Source of the DNA: RGIG3009 sp045630765 | GTDB taxonomy: Bacteria > Bacillota > Clostridia > Oscillospirales > Acutalibacteraceae | DNA length: 63,050 nt | Assembly (NCBI GenBank): GCA_045630765.1 | Contig: JAZQTM010000084.1 | Coordinates: 1-63,050, forward strand | Reading direction: 5' to 3' | Shown here: positions 1 through 8,130 of the stretch, in pieces | Layout: each line of letters begins with the position of its first letter | Position numbering within the stretch: position 1 is the stretch's first letter | The notes under the pieces: generated by a model | Told to the model about the DNA's origin: nothing | The model's database searches: none | Seen by the model: the letters and a program-made list of their open reading frames with translations, nothing else | Translations under genes and position numbers: made by a program

Positions 1-830
1 TCCAAAGTGATGTTGGAGAATGGAGCCTGAGTACCCCAACGGCTGGGGGTGTTCACACCGAAGATAAAGGACTGGATACAGTTCTTTACTTCGCCATAGG
101 AAAGGTTATCCACCTTAACAAAGGGGGCCAGATAAGTATCAAACGAAGAGAATGCCTGCGCGCCTGCCCATTCATTCTGCATAATGCCAAGGAAGTTGAC
201 CATCTGGTTGCAAAGAGAGACCAAATGCTTGGCGGGAGCGGATGTGATCTTACCGGGGACACCGCCCAAGCCTTCCTTGATCAGCTGCTTTAAGGACCAA
301 CCGGCGCAATAACCGGTCAGCATCGAAAGGTCATGGATATGGATATCGGCATTGCGATGAGCGTCTGCAATCTCTGCGTCATAGATCTCGCTGAGCCAAT
401 AGTTTGCGGTGATGGCGCCGCTATTGGAAAGGATCAAGCCGCCGACCGAATAGGTAACGGTGGAGTTCTCTTTTACACGCCAGTCGTTGATCTGCAGATA
501 GTTATCCACCAGATCCTTATAGTTGAGCAATGCCGAGTTGACGTTACGGATTTTCTCGCGTTGTTTACGGTACAAGATGTACGCTTTCGCAACGTCCGAA
601 TAACCCGCCTCGGACAACACCTGCTCTACGCAGTCCTGAATTTCCTCAACCGAAATGACACCGTCTTTGATCTTGGGCTCAAAAGCCGAGGTCACTTGCA
701 GTGCCAGCATGTTAATAACGGTGGGATGATAGTTTTTCTCCAATGCGTCAAACGCCTTGGTCATAGCAGCACTGATCTTAGAAATGTCAAATTCCACGGT
801 ACCGCCGTCACGTTTTACTACCTGATACAT
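1..830 (-). CDS. nrdD: Anaerobic (class III) ribonucleoside-triphosphate reductase, N-terminal part
   Basis: Makes deoxyribonucleotides without oxygen by glycyl radical chemistry in the cytoplasm. Only the first 276 residues are present; the catalytic cysteines and the C-terminal glycyl radical loop lie beyond the left edge. Residues 1 to about 90 (beginning MYQVVKRDGGTVEFD) resemble the ATP-cone allosteric domain, and the reductase barrel follows, with the family motif NADIHIHDL near residue 185. The ATG at 830 follows an AGGAGG ribosome binding site, which fixes the start. It lies 149 nt downstream of nrdG on the same strand, and the gap holds two NrdR boxes, so it probably has its own NrdR-controlled promoter. 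Identification is firm. Confidence 0.95.
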   Translation of the reverse strand, partial: MYQVVKRDGGTVEFDISKISAAMTKAFDALEKNYHPTVINMLALQVTSAFEPKIKDGVISVEEIQDCVEQVLSEAGYSDVAKAYILYRKQREKIRNVNSALLNYKDLVDNYLQINDWRVKENSTVTYSVGGLILSNSGAITANYWLSEIYDAEIADAHRNADIHIHDLSMLTGYCAGWSLKQLIKEGLGGVPGKITSAPAKHLVSLCNQMVNFLGIMQNEWAGAQAFSSFDTYLAPFVKVDNLSYGEVKNCIQSFIFGVNTPSRWGTQAPFSNITL

Positions 831-930
831 ACTCAAATCCTCCTCTTTTATATTGTAATTATTTTTATAAACCGCTTAAAACCTACCCCGAGAGGGCGAG
901 TGTTTACACTATACCACAGTTCCGGACGAA

Positions 931-979
931 TGTCAATATATTGTGTGTAATATTTTTCAAAAAACACAAGATATTGTGG
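931..979 (-). promoter_or_regulatory. Tandem NrdR boxes upstream of nrdD
   Basis: Two 16-bp near-palindromes, at 931-946 (tgtCAATATATTGTGT) and 964-979 (acaCAAGATATTGTGG), match the NrdR box consensus acaCwAtATaTwGtgt. They start 33 bp apart, about three helical turns, which is the spacing expected for NrdR pairs. They lie between the end of nrdG and the start of nrdD, upstream of nrdD. NrdR is a repressor that senses ATP/dATP. The nrdR gene itself is not in this window. Confidence 0.85.
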
Positions 980-1687
980 TTAACCCTGCCCGCGGATGGA
1001 AATTTCCAATACGTAGGGGGCAAGAATGTCCCGAAATGCGGTAAGTTTCTCGTCCGAGGGGGCGTGTAAGCCTCCGCACAAGACGCTGTCGCGATCTACG
1101 TAAGACTGCAAAAAGAAGCGTTTTGCCTTTTGCGTGGGAGAAAGACGGGCAAGCCATTTCCCCAGTTCGGCAAACGATTGCTCGTCGTGCAACTCGTCGA
1201 CGACCGTCGTACGCAACTCGTAATCAATCGCCCCACTCAACAAAAACGCGAGGCTTTCCTCAATAGCGTTCAGTGCTGTGGAGTGGATGCCGATCGTGTT
1301 GCCGTACTCTGCGGGACCGTTTTTCACGTCCATCGCAACGTAATCCAACAAGCCGTTGTTTACCAACTGTTTGAGTACGGCGGGGTGACTGCCGTTGGTA
1401 TCCAATTTCACCGCATAACCGAGTGCTTTGATGTCGCGGATGAGCGCTTCCAGATCCGATTGCAACGTCGGCTCGCCGCCGCTGATGCACACCGCGTCCA
1501 AAAGACCTTGCCGTTTTTTCAAAAACGCTAACAGCTCATCGGTGGAAATGGTTTCGGGTGCCGCATCCAACAGATCGCGGTTGTGACAGAAGGGACAACG
1601 GAAATTACAGCCTTGCAAAAAGACTGTACAAGCCACTTTGCCGGGATAATCCAACAGTGTCATCTTTTGAAGTCCTGCAATCACCAT
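980..1687 (-). CDS. nrdG: Anaerobic ribonucleotide reductase activating protein (radical SAM)
   Basis: A 235-residue radical SAM activase that installs the glycyl radical on NrdD. The 4Fe-4S/SAM motif CxxxCxxC is at residues 26-33 (CNFRCPFC), followed by the GGEP motif near residue 70 (SGGEPTL). Its length and opening (MVIAGLQKMTLLDYPGKVA) fit the longer NrdG2-type activases rather than the roughly 155-residue E. coli NrdG. The start at 1687 has GGAGGGC just upstream. It precedes nrdD on the same strand and carries its own pair of NrdR-like boxes. A stand-alone activase for another glycyl radical enzyme is less likely given this neighbour. Confidence 0.92.
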   Translation of the reverse strand: MVIAGLQKMTLLDYPGKVACTVFLQGCNFRCPFCHNRDLLDAAPETISTDELLAFLKKRQGLLDAVCISGGEPTLQSDLEALIRDIKALGYAVKLDTNGSHPAVLKQLVNNGLLDYVAMDVKNGPAEYGNTIGIHSTALNAIEESLAFLLSGAIDYELRTTVVDELHDEQSFAELGKWLARLSPTQKAKRFFLQSYVDRDSVLCGGLHAPSDEKLTAFRDILAPYVLEISIRGQG

Positions 1688-1724
1688 ATGTCTGCCCTCC
1701 TTATTTTTTGCGTGCCTTCACATC

Positions 1725-1774
1725 ATACTATATCTGGTATGCCTTGTCAACAGAAAAAACACAAGATATTGTGT
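1725..1774 (-). promoter_or_regulatory. Tandem NrdR boxes upstream of nrdG
   Basis: A perfect dyad, acaCAAGATATTGTGT, lies at 1759-1774. A weaker match at 1725-1740 (ataCTATATCTGGTAT) agrees with about 12 of 16 consensus positions. The two start 34 bp apart. They sit 38-87 nt upstream of the nrdG start, where an NrdR operator would overlap the promoter. The first box is near certain. The second is supported mainly by its spacing. Confidence 0.8.
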
Positions 1775-1909
1775 TTATTTTCTCATTTATCCCATATTTT
1801 GGGTGATAATGGTACTAATTCGACATAAAAAATACAATTCAGACAGCGTGTTTCCCGCAAAAATTCACGGACAAGCCTTTATACTCAATATAACAAGGAG
1901 GACGAGAAA

Positions 1910-2248
1910 ATGGTGGTACGAATTGAGCAGGCAGGGAGTACGATCACGGCGCGGTTATCAGGCGAGCTGGATCATCATACGGCGCGCGTGATGCGTGAGC
2001 AGATCGATGCAGCGGTGGGAGGCTCTCCCGCCAAACTGTTACGATTGGATTTTTCCGGTATCGGGTTTATGGACAGCTCGGGAATCGGTCTGGTTATGGG
2101 GCGGTATCGGTTGATGCAATCCCGCGGCGGGCGGTTGCTGGTCGTGGGGGCATCCGAGCGGCTGTTGCGGGTGATGCGTTTGGCGGGTCTGCAGCAGTTA
2201 CCCGTTTGGGAGGACAACACAAACACTGAAACAAAGAAAGAGGCGTAA
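1910..2248 (+). CDS. spoIIAA: Anti-sigma-F factor antagonist (STAS domain)
   Basis: A 112-residue STAS-domain protein. Unphosphorylated SpoIIAA frees the forespore sigma factor SigF from SpoIIAB. The phosphorylation-site motif is clear (MDSSGIGLVMGRY, near residues 55-67), and the length is typical. The ATG at 1910 follows AAGGAGGACGAGAAA, a strong ribosome binding site. It is first in the spoIIAA-spoIIAB-sigF order conserved across endospore formers, with a 4-nt gap to spoIIAB. In Bacillus this operon is read by SigH; I could not place a convincing SigH promoter upstream. Confidence 0.95.
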   Translation: MVVRIEQAGSTITARLSGELDHHTARVMREQIDAAVGGSPAKLLRLDFSGIGFMDSSGIGLVMGRYRLMQSRGGRLLVVGASERLLRVMRLAGLQQLPVWEDNTNTETKKEA

Positions 2249-2252
2249 TACT

Positions 2253-2705
2253 ATGAAAAAAGCGATGAACGAAATGAAATTGACTTTCCCCAGCCGATCC
2301 GCGAACGAAGGGTTTGCACGGTCGGCGGTAGCATCCTTTTTATCACAACTGGATCCCGCGGTGGACGAACTCGCGGACGTGCGAACGGCGGTATCGGAGG
2401 CGGTGACGAACTGCATTGTACACGCGTATCGAGATGCCATTGGTATGATCACGATTCAAATGCGGTTGTTTGCCGACGGACGTGTGGTGATCAAAATACG
2501 CGATCGCGGTTGCGGGATCGCAGACGTCAAACAGGCAATGGAGCCGCTGTTTACCACCGGCGGCGACGATCGTTCGGGGCTTGGATTCTCGGTGATGGAG
2601 AGTTTTACCGATCGGCTGCGGGTAACGTCCAAAGCAGGACGCGGAACGGTGGTGACGATGGAAAAATACATCGCAGTAAAAGAACGGCAGGCGACGTTGG
2701 CGTGA
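2253..2705 (+). CDS. spoIIAB: Anti-sigma-F factor / SpoIIAA kinase
   Basis: A 150-residue GHKL-fold serine kinase that binds and inhibits SigF and phosphorylates SpoIIAA. The ATP-binding boxes are in order: N box EAVTNCIVHAY (about 49-59), G1 DRGCGI (about 84-89) and G2 GLGFSVM (about 109-115). It starts 4 nt after spoIIAA and its stop codon overlaps the sigF start by 4 nt, so translation is probably coupled. No unusual features. Confidence 0.95.
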   Translation: MKKAMNEMKLTFPSRSANEGFARSAVASFLSQLDPAVDELADVRTAVSEAVTNCIVHAYRDAIGMITIQMRLFADGRVVIKIRDRGCGIADVKQAMEPLFTTGGDDRSGLGFSVMESFTDRLRVTSKAGRGTVVTMEKYIAVKERQATLA

Positions 2706-3361
2706 GCGAACGCGAGGAAAAGATCTGCAGTAATATAGGATTAGTACATACCTGCGCACGCCGCTTTATCGGGCGCGGCATCGAATACGACGATCTGTAC
2801 CAAGCGGGCAGTATGGGGCTTGTCAAAGCGGTGGATGGTTTTGACGAAAGCCGCGGACTTAAATTTTCCACCTACGCCGTTCCGGTGATATTGGGCGAGA
2901 TTCGCCGTTTATTTCGTGACGGCGGTACGGTCAAGGTCAGTCGCACGCTCAAAGAACTCGCCATGCGCGTATCGCGTGAGCGAGATGCGTTTTGCTTGCG
3001 CGAAGGCAAAGAGCCGAGCGTAACCGAATTGGCGGAGGTGCTCGGTCTTGAACGCGAGCAGGTGGCGGAGGCACTGGGAGTGTTGCTTCCCACACTATCG
3101 TTGACACGAAGCGGCGAGGAGAGCGACGGCGACGAGGTGGATATCCCCATCGATTCGCCGGAGGAGGGAATCACCAACCGTCTGGCACTGCGGCAACTGC
3201 TGTCGGAATTACCGCCGCACGATCGTTCACTGATTGAGTATCGGTATTTCAAACGACAGACGCAACAGGTGACGGCAGACGCGCTCGGTATGACACAGGT
3301 GCAGGTATCGCGGCGCGAACGCGCCATCTTACGCAAATTGCGCGAAGAATTGATTGGATAA
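2702..3361 (+). CDS. sigF: RNA polymerase sigma factor SigF (forespore-specific)
   Basis: An early forespore sigma factor of 219 residues when started at the GTG at 2702, which overlaps the spoIIAB stop in a GTGA arrangement. The frame stays open further upstream, but that stretch lies inside spoIIAB and has no family likeness. Sigma region 2 (DDLYQAGSMGL, core binding and -10 recognition) is near residue 30. The region 4 helix-turn-helix (VTADALGMTQVQVSRRE) is close to the C-terminus. SigG is the close paralogue, but the operon context indicates SigF. Confidence 0.93.
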   Translation: MSEREEKICSNIGLVHTCARRFIGRGIEYDDLYQAGSMGLVKAVDGFDESRGLKFSTYAVPVILGEIRRLFRDGGTVKVSRTLKELAMRVSRERDAFCLREGKEPSVTELAEVLGLEREQVAEALGVLLPTLSLTRSGEESDGDEVDIPIDSPEEGITNRLALRQLLSELPPHDRSLIEYRYFKRQTQQVTADALGMTQVQVSRRERAILRKLREELIG

Positions 3362-3382
3362 TCGGTAAAAAAATAAAAAATA

Positions 3383-3433
3383 AAAACATTTGTTCGTTTT
3401 TCTCTTGATTTTTGAAAAATGATGCGGTATAAT
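3383..3433 (+). promoter_or_regulatory. recA promoter with LexA (SOS) box
   Basis: A vegetative promoter reads TTGATT (3405-3410), a 17-nt spacer, then TATAAT (3428-3433). Just upstream, 3383-3396 reads CGAACAAATGTTTT on the minus strand. That matches 13 of 14 positions of the Gram-positive SOS box CGAACRNRYGTTYC. The site sits where a bound LexA would block polymerase. The gap from sigF (3362-3479) otherwise holds only A-rich sequence. Confidence 0.85.
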
Positions 3434-3479
3434 GAGGACAATGACCGCGTACCGCGCGGGGAGAAGTGAGGAAACGAGC

Positions 3480-4628
3480 ATGGCTGACATGAAGAAAAAG
3501 GCGGCGCCTGCCGCACCGTCTGTCAACAAACAAAAGGCGTTGGAGGCGGCATTGTCGCAGATCGAAAAGGCATATGGCAAGGGCGCTGTTATGCGTTTGG
3601 GTGAAAACGCCAATATGAATGTGGAGGTCATCCCGACCGGTTCGCTGACGTTGGATTTGGCGCTCGGCGTGGGTGGTTTGCCGCGCGGCCGTATTGTGGA
3701 AATTTACGGACCGGAGGCGTCCGGTAAAACGACGCTCGCGCTGCACGCAGTAGCACAGGCTCAAAAGCAGGGCGGTGAAGCGGCGTACATCGACGTGGAG
3801 CACGCGCTGGATCCCGTATATGCCAAAGCGCTTGGCGTGGACGTGGATTCCTTGCTGGTTTCTCAACCGGATACCGGTGAGCAAGCGCTGGAGATCGCGG
3901 AAGCGCTTATTCGCTCGGGCGCTATTGATATGGTGGTTATCGACTCGGTTGCGGCACTCGTACCGCGTCAGGAGATTGAGGGCGAGATGGGCGATTCCCA
4001 CGTTGGTCTGCAAGCGCGTCTGATGTCCCAGGCAATGCGTAAATTGGCGGCGGCTGTCGGCAAGGCAGGCTGCGTGGCGATCTTTATCAACCAGCTTCGT
4101 ATGAAGGTTGGCGTGATGTACGGCAACCCCGAAGTCACTGCCGGCGGTAACGCACTCAAATACTATGCCTCGGTGCGCCTTGACGTACGCCGTACCGAAA
4201 CGCTTAAAGTCGGCGGCGAGCCGATCGGTTCACACACCCGTGTGCGCGTGGTGAAAAACAAGGTAGCGCCTCCGTTTAAAGAGGCGGAATTTGACGTGCT
4301 GTACGGCAAGGGCATTTCGCGTATGGGCGAATTGCTGGATCTGGCGATCAAACTGGAGATCATTCAGAAATCCGGTTCGTGGTTCTCTTATAAAGAGGAG
4401 CGCTTGGGTCAAGGGCGCGATAACATCAAGGATCTCTTGGTGGCAAATCCGCAGCTCAGTGCCGAAATCGAGCAAAAGGTGTTGGAGGCGATCAACAACG
4501 GCGATGCCGACGATGTTTCCGAGTCGATGCCTGCCGCTCCCGCCGTGGAGATCCCGATCGGGGCAGCCGCACAGTATACGGCCAGCACCGCGCGTTCCGC
4601 TATTGATATTTCGGTGGACGACGAATGA
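3480..4628 (+). CDS. recA: RecA recombinase
   Basis: A DNA-dependent ATPase that forms the strand-exchange filament and triggers LexA self-cleavage. The protein has 382 residues from the ATG at 3480 (MADMKKK), chosen because GTGAGGAAAC precedes it at proper spacing; an earlier in-frame codon has no ribosome binding site. The Walker A motif GPEASGKTT lies near residue 80, and the catalytic and DNA-binding loop segments of the core are intact. The C-terminal tail is acidic, as usual. recX overlaps the stop codon. Confidence 0.97.
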   Translation: MADMKKKAAPAAPSVNKQKALEAALSQIEKAYGKGAVMRLGENANMNVEVIPTGSLTLDLALGVGGLPRGRIVEIYGPEASGKTTLALHAVAQAQKQGGEAAYIDVEHALDPVYAKALGVDVDSLLVSQPDTGEQALEIAEALIRSGAIDMVVIDSVAALVPRQEIEGEMGDSHVGLQARLMSQAMRKLAAAVGKAGCVAIFINQLRMKVGVMYGNPEVTAGGNALKYYASVRLDVRRTETLKVGGEPIGSHTRVRVVKNKVAPPFKEAEFDVLYGKGISRMGELLDLAIKLEIIQKSGSWFSYKEERLGQGRDNIKDLLVANPQLSAEIEQKVLEAINNGDADDVSESMPAAPAVEIPIGAAAQYTASTARSAIDISVDDE

Positions 4629-5260
4629 TCGTTGTCGGTGTCCGTCCCGCCCGTCAGAGCCGTGTCAAGTTATTGATGGACACGGGCGAGGAGTTTTTGA
4701 TTGATAAAAAAACATGGGAAGAATCCGTCTTTTCGGTGGAGTCTTCCCTGTCAGAAGATCAGCTTGAAGAACTGATCAAGGTATCCGATCACCGCCGTGC
4801 GCAAAGCAGGGCGGTGTATTTGCTGTCTAAACGCGATTTTTCCCGCCGTGAACTGGAGCAAAAACTGTGCCGCGAAAAGGGACGCTACGTGGCGGAAAAC
4901 AAGGAGTTGGCACAGCAGACGGCGGCACGTATGGAAGAATTGGGATACGTTAATGATGCCGCGTATGCGGAACGTCTGGCGGAACGGTACAGCCGTGAAA
5001 AATTGTACCCGCGGCGGCGCGTCGTACAAAAACTGATCGAAAAGGGTATCGCGCGCACTCTTGCAGAAGAAGCGGCGGCGGTGCCGGAAACCGCAGACGA
5101 GGATCTGGCACTTGAATTTCTCTTGAAAAAGCGCTATACTGTTCCGAAAGAACAACACGAAGCAGACCGCATTGCCGCTGCACTTATGCGGTATGGGTTT
5201 GCCGGTGAAGATATCCGTCGCGCCATGCGTCGATGGATGGAGGGCGTAGAGAATGAGTAA
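4625..5260 (+). CDS. recX: Regulatory protein RecX
   Basis: A 211-residue modulator of RecA filaments, made of tandem three-helix repeats (for example the SRRELEQKL segment and the following AYAERLAERY segment). The ATG at 4625 overlaps the recA stop (ATGA), so translation is likely coupled to recA. Its N-terminal 70 residues form the charged extension seen in Gram-positive RecX. It overlaps rimO by 8 nt at its 3' end, so recA, recX, rimO and pgsA form one tightly packed unit. Confidence 0.9.
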   Translation: MIVVGVRPARQSRVKLLMDTGEEFLIDKKTWEESVFSVESSLSEDQLEELIKVSDHRRAQSRAVYLLSKRDFSRRELEQKLCREKGRYVAENKELAQQTAARMEELGYVNDAAYAERLAERYSREKLYPRRRVVQKLIEKGIARTLAEEAAAVPETADEDLALEFLLKKRYTVPKEQHEADRIAAALMRYGFAGEDIRRAMRRWMEGVENE

Positions 5261-6575
5261 AATCGGAATGGTATCGCTTGGTTGTCCGAAAAACCAAATG
5301 GACGCTGAACTGATGTTGGCAAAACTGCGGGATGCCGGTTTTCAACTGACGTCGGAAAGCGGACTTGCTGACGTAGTGATCGTCAATACCTGCGGATTTA
5401 TTGAGGATGCCAAGCGGGAAGCCATTGAAAATATTTTGGAGTTTGCCCAATTGAAAAAGGAAGGGCAGATCAAAAAGCTGATCGTGACGGGTTGCCTCGC
5501 ACAGCGGTACAAAGACGAGCTTTGCAGTGAATTGCCTGAATGTGACGCGGTGCTGGGACTTGGCGCAAACGACGATATCGTCGAGGTTGTGCGTGAGGCA
5601 CTGGCAGATAAGACTATTGCGCGTTTCCCCGACTTGTCTTGTTGGAGTTTAGATGGTGATCGACTGCAGTCCACGCCGGATTTCTATGCATACCTGCGTG
5701 TGGGTGATGGGTGCAACAACTGCTGTACGTACTGTGCGATTCCTCATATTCGCGGTCGCTTGCGCAGTCGTGATAGTGACGCGATCATTGAGGAAGCGCG
5801 TAAACTTGCCGCAAACGGTGTCAAAGAATTGGTACTGGTTGCGCAGGATACCACGCTGTACGGCGCGGAGGAGGACGGCGTGTCCAAGCTCCCGCAGTTA
5901 CTGGAACGCTTGTGTGAAATTGACGGGTTGCAGTGGATCCGATTGTTATATTGCTACCCCGAGCATATTACCGAAGAATTGTTGGACGTGATTGCCGAGC
6001 AAGACAAGGTCGTAAAATATCTCGATATCCCGATTCAGCACGCGAGCGGTCATGTGCTTAAAGCGATGAATCGACCGGGTGATCGTGAGAGTTTGACGGC
6101 ACTGATGGCGCATATCCGTGAGCGCGTACCGGGTATGGTGTTGCGTACGACGGTGATGACGGGTTTCCCGAATGAAACCGAAGACGATTTTGAGCAATTG
6201 TGTGAATTTATCAAGGAAGTTCGCTTTGAACGGCTTGGTTGTTTTGCATTTTCTGCCGAGGAGGGGACGGTTGCGGCTTCTATGCAGCCGCAGGTGCCCG
6301 AAAAGGTGCGTGAGCAGCGGCGCGATATCGTGATGGAACTGCAAACGCGTATATCGGAAGACTATCAGGCATCACAGGTCGGCAAAACGGTGGAGGTACT
6401 GGTCGAGTCGTTTGATCGGTATGCAGAATGTTGGTTCGGTCGCACCTATGGCGATGCACCCGACATTGACGGAAAAGTGTTTTTTACAACCCGTGAACGC
6501 GTGGCACCGGGTGACATCGTGCAAGTAAAGATCACCGAATATATGGATTGGGATCTTGTGGGGGAACGGATATGA
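5253..6575 (+). CDS. rimO: Ribosomal protein uS12 (Asp) methylthiotransferase
   Basis: A radical SAM enzyme of 440 residues that adds a methylthio group to an aspartate of ribosomal protein S12. The N-terminal domain carries the cysteines for the auxiliary cluster (SLGCPKNQMDAEL, NTCGF, VTGCLAQR). The radical SAM cysteines are in GDGCNNCCTYCAIP (CxxxCxxC), followed by IRGRLRSR, which points to RimO rather than the tRNA enzyme MiaB. A TRAM-like domain fills roughly residues 375-440. The start overlaps recX by 8 nt, and the stop overlaps the pgsA start. Confidence 0.92.
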   Translation: MSKIGMVSLGCPKNQMDAELMLAKLRDAGFQLTSESGLADVVIVNTCGFIEDAKREAIENILEFAQLKKEGQIKKLIVTGCLAQRYKDELCSELPECDAVLGLGANDDIVEVVREALADKTIARFPDLSCWSLDGDRLQSTPDFYAYLRVGDGCNNCCTYCAIPHIRGRLRSRDSDAIIEEARKLAANGVKELVLVAQDTTLYGAEEDGVSKLPQLLERLCEIDGLQWIRLLYCYPEHITEELLDVIAEQDKVVKYLDIPIQHASGHVLKAMNRPGDRESLTALMAHIRERVPGMVLRTTVMTGFPNETEDDFEQLCEFIKEVRFERLGCFAFSAEEGTVAASMQPQVPEKVREQRRDIVMELQTRISEDYQASQVGKTVEVLVESFDRYAECWFGRTYGDAPDIDGKVFFTTRERVAPGDIVQVKITEYMDWDLVGERI

Positions 6576-7159
6576 ATTTACCGAACAAATTAACCGTGGT
6601 GCGCATTGTTTTGGCGCCATTGTTTTTGCTGTTTGCCTTGTGGGAGTTTCCGTTTCATTACGCGGTGTCTTTGATCGTGTTTATTGCCGCCGCGTTGACC
6701 GATATGTTTGACGGAAAAATCGCGCGCGCCCAAGGGCTCATTACCAATCTGGGAAAATTTTTAGATCCGCTTGCGGATAAAATGCTGACCACCGCCGCTT
6801 TTCTTGTGTTTATGGTGACGGGACAGATGAACGTGTGGGCGTTGATGATCGTGTTGACGCGTGAATTTATGGTAACCTCGGTACGCTTGCTTGCCGCCAA
6901 AGACGGAACGGTGATCGCTGCGAACATCTGGGGAAAACTCAAAACGGTAGCGCAGTTCGTTGCGATTATTTACACGTTGACTGCGCTGGAATTCTCCACG
7001 TGGCAGAGCGGGCTCTTGTCGACGGTCACCTTGTCGGATGCACTGTTTTCCGTGCCGCTGGTTGTTGGCGAAGTGCTGCTTTGGATCTCGGTGGTGCTGA
7101 CGGCTGTGTCGGGCGTGGAATACGTAATCGCCAACCGTCATTTTTTCAACCACAACTGA
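6572..7159 (+). CDS. pgsA: CDP-diacylglycerol-glycerol-3-phosphate 3-phosphatidyltransferase
   Basis: Membrane enzyme that makes phosphatidylglycerol phosphate. The protein has 195 residues from the ATG at 6572, which overlaps the rimO stop (ATGA). The CDP-alcohol phosphotransferase signature D-x2-D-G-x2-A-R-x8-G-x3-D-x3-D is complete, beginning DMFDGKIAR near residue 46 and ending DPLAD. About five to six hydrophobic segments are visible. It is the last gene of the recA-recX-rimO-pgsA series; no strong terminator is visible before the next promoter at 7219. Confidence 0.93.
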   Translation: MNLPNKLTVVRIVLAPLFLLFALWEFPFHYAVSLIVFIAAALTDMFDGKIARAQGLITNLGKFLDPLADKMLTTAAFLVFMVTGQMNVWALMIVLTREFMVTSVRLLAAKDGTVIAANIWGKLKTVAQFVAIIYTLTALEFSTWQSGLLSTVTLSDALFSVPLVVGEVLLWISVVLTAVSGVEYVIANRHFFNHN

Positions 7160-7218
7160 CGTACCCGCCTGAAACGGTGGCTTTTCGGCGCTTTGTGGTT
7201 AAGGATGAAAAATAATAG

Positions 7219-7246
7219 TAGACATTTCTTAAAATTCTGCTATACT
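7219..7246 (+). promoter_or_regulatory. Promoter of the cysE-cysS T-box transcript
   Basis: TAGACA (7219-7224), a 16-nt spacer, then TATACT (7241-7246), immediately before the T-box leader. Confidence 0.75.
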
Positions 7247-7249
7247 AAA

Positions 7250-7497
7250 ATTAATGAACTGCGTTGAGCGGGAAAAGTAACCGAGCGATACTGTATCAGA
7301 GAGAGGATGTCATCGGCTGAAAGCATCCTTAACAGAACGGCGGCGAAGATGCACCCGTGAGCAGGCAAGGGGAACGGGAATCTCAGTATCCTTGTCCGGT
7401 GGACCGCCGTTATCGGGTATCAAGTGAAACACGAAGTGGAACCGTGCCTTGCACCTTCGTCGCGATTTGTCGCGGCGGAGGTTTTTTGTTTTGGGAG
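7250..7497 (+). promoter_or_regulatory. T-box leader, specifier TGC (cysteine)
   Basis: Leader RNA that pairs with uncharged tRNA and then prevents termination. Stem I shows the k-turn (TGAG near 7263 and TGAG at 7359-7362), the AG-bulge/apical region (CAGAGAGAGG) and the specifier TGC at 7351-7353, followed by A and the 4-bp helix CGGG/CCCG. The T-box bulge reads AAGTGGAACCGTGCC; its TGGA would pair with a UCCA end, which fits the U73 discriminator of tRNA-Cys. The terminator stem (CCTTCGTCGCGA / TCGCGGCGGAGG) with a T run spans about 7451-7484. Specifier, discriminator and the downstream cysE-cysS genes all agree on cysteine. Confidence 0.93.
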
Positions 7498-7505
7498 GAA
7501 ACCGT

Positions 7506-8129
7506 ATGTTTGAACGATTAAAAGAGGATATCGCGGTCGTGCGGGAAAAAGACCCCGCCGCGCGATCGACTTTGGAAATCCTTTTACTGTACAATGGATT
7601 AAAAGCGGTGCGTGCTCATCGCCGCGCCAACTGGTGTTATCACCACGGGCTGAAATTCTGGGCGCGCTTTATTTCGCAGCATGCTTTGCGCCGCACCGGT
7701 ATTGAAATTCACCCTGCCGCGACACTGGGACGTCGGTTGTTTATCGACCACGGCACGGGTGTGGTGATTGGTGAAACGACGATCATCGGTGACGATTGCA
7801 CCTTATATCAAGGTGTGACGCTTGGCGGTACGGGTAAAGACAAAGGCAAACGGCATCCCACGCTTGGTAATCACGTAATGGTCGGTGCCGGTGCTAAGGT
7901 GCTCGGCCCCATAGAAATCGGCGATCACGTACGTATTGCCGCGGGCGCAGTGGTGTTGCAGGATATTCCGTCGGATTCCACTGCTGTCGGTGTGCCGGCA
8001 CGCGTGGTGCGGCGTCACGGTGAGAAGATCGTGGAATTGGATCAGGTACACATTCCCGATCCGGTGGCACAGGAAATTCAACGCTTGGAACAGCGTATTG
8101 ACGAGTTAATTCAAAACGGAGGGAACTAA
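7506..8129 (+). CDS. cysE: Serine O-acetyltransferase
   Basis: Acetylates L-serine with acetyl-CoA, the first committed step of cysteine synthesis, in the cytoplasm. The ATG at 7506 follows GGGAGGAAACCGT and gives 207 residues. An N-terminal helical region is followed by a left-handed beta-helix of hexapeptide repeats, with the conserved HPAATLG, FIDHGTGVVIGE and GVTLGGTGKDKGKRHP segments; the catalytic histidine is in IDHGTG. It lies 1 nt upstream of cysS, behind the cysteine T-box, so synthesis and charging of cysteine are controlled together. No sulfhydrylase gene is present nearby. Confidence 0.95.
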   Translation: MFERLKEDIAVVREKDPAARSTLEILLLYNGLKAVRAHRRANWCYHHGLKFWARFISQHALRRTGIEIHPAATLGRRLFIDHGTGVVIGETTIIGDDCTLYQGVTLGGTGKDKGKRHPTLGNHVMVGAGAKVLGPIEIGDHVRIAAGAVVLQDIPSDSTAVGVPARVVRRHGEKIVELDQVHIPDPVAQEIQRLEQRIDELIQNGGN

Positions 8130-8130
8130 T

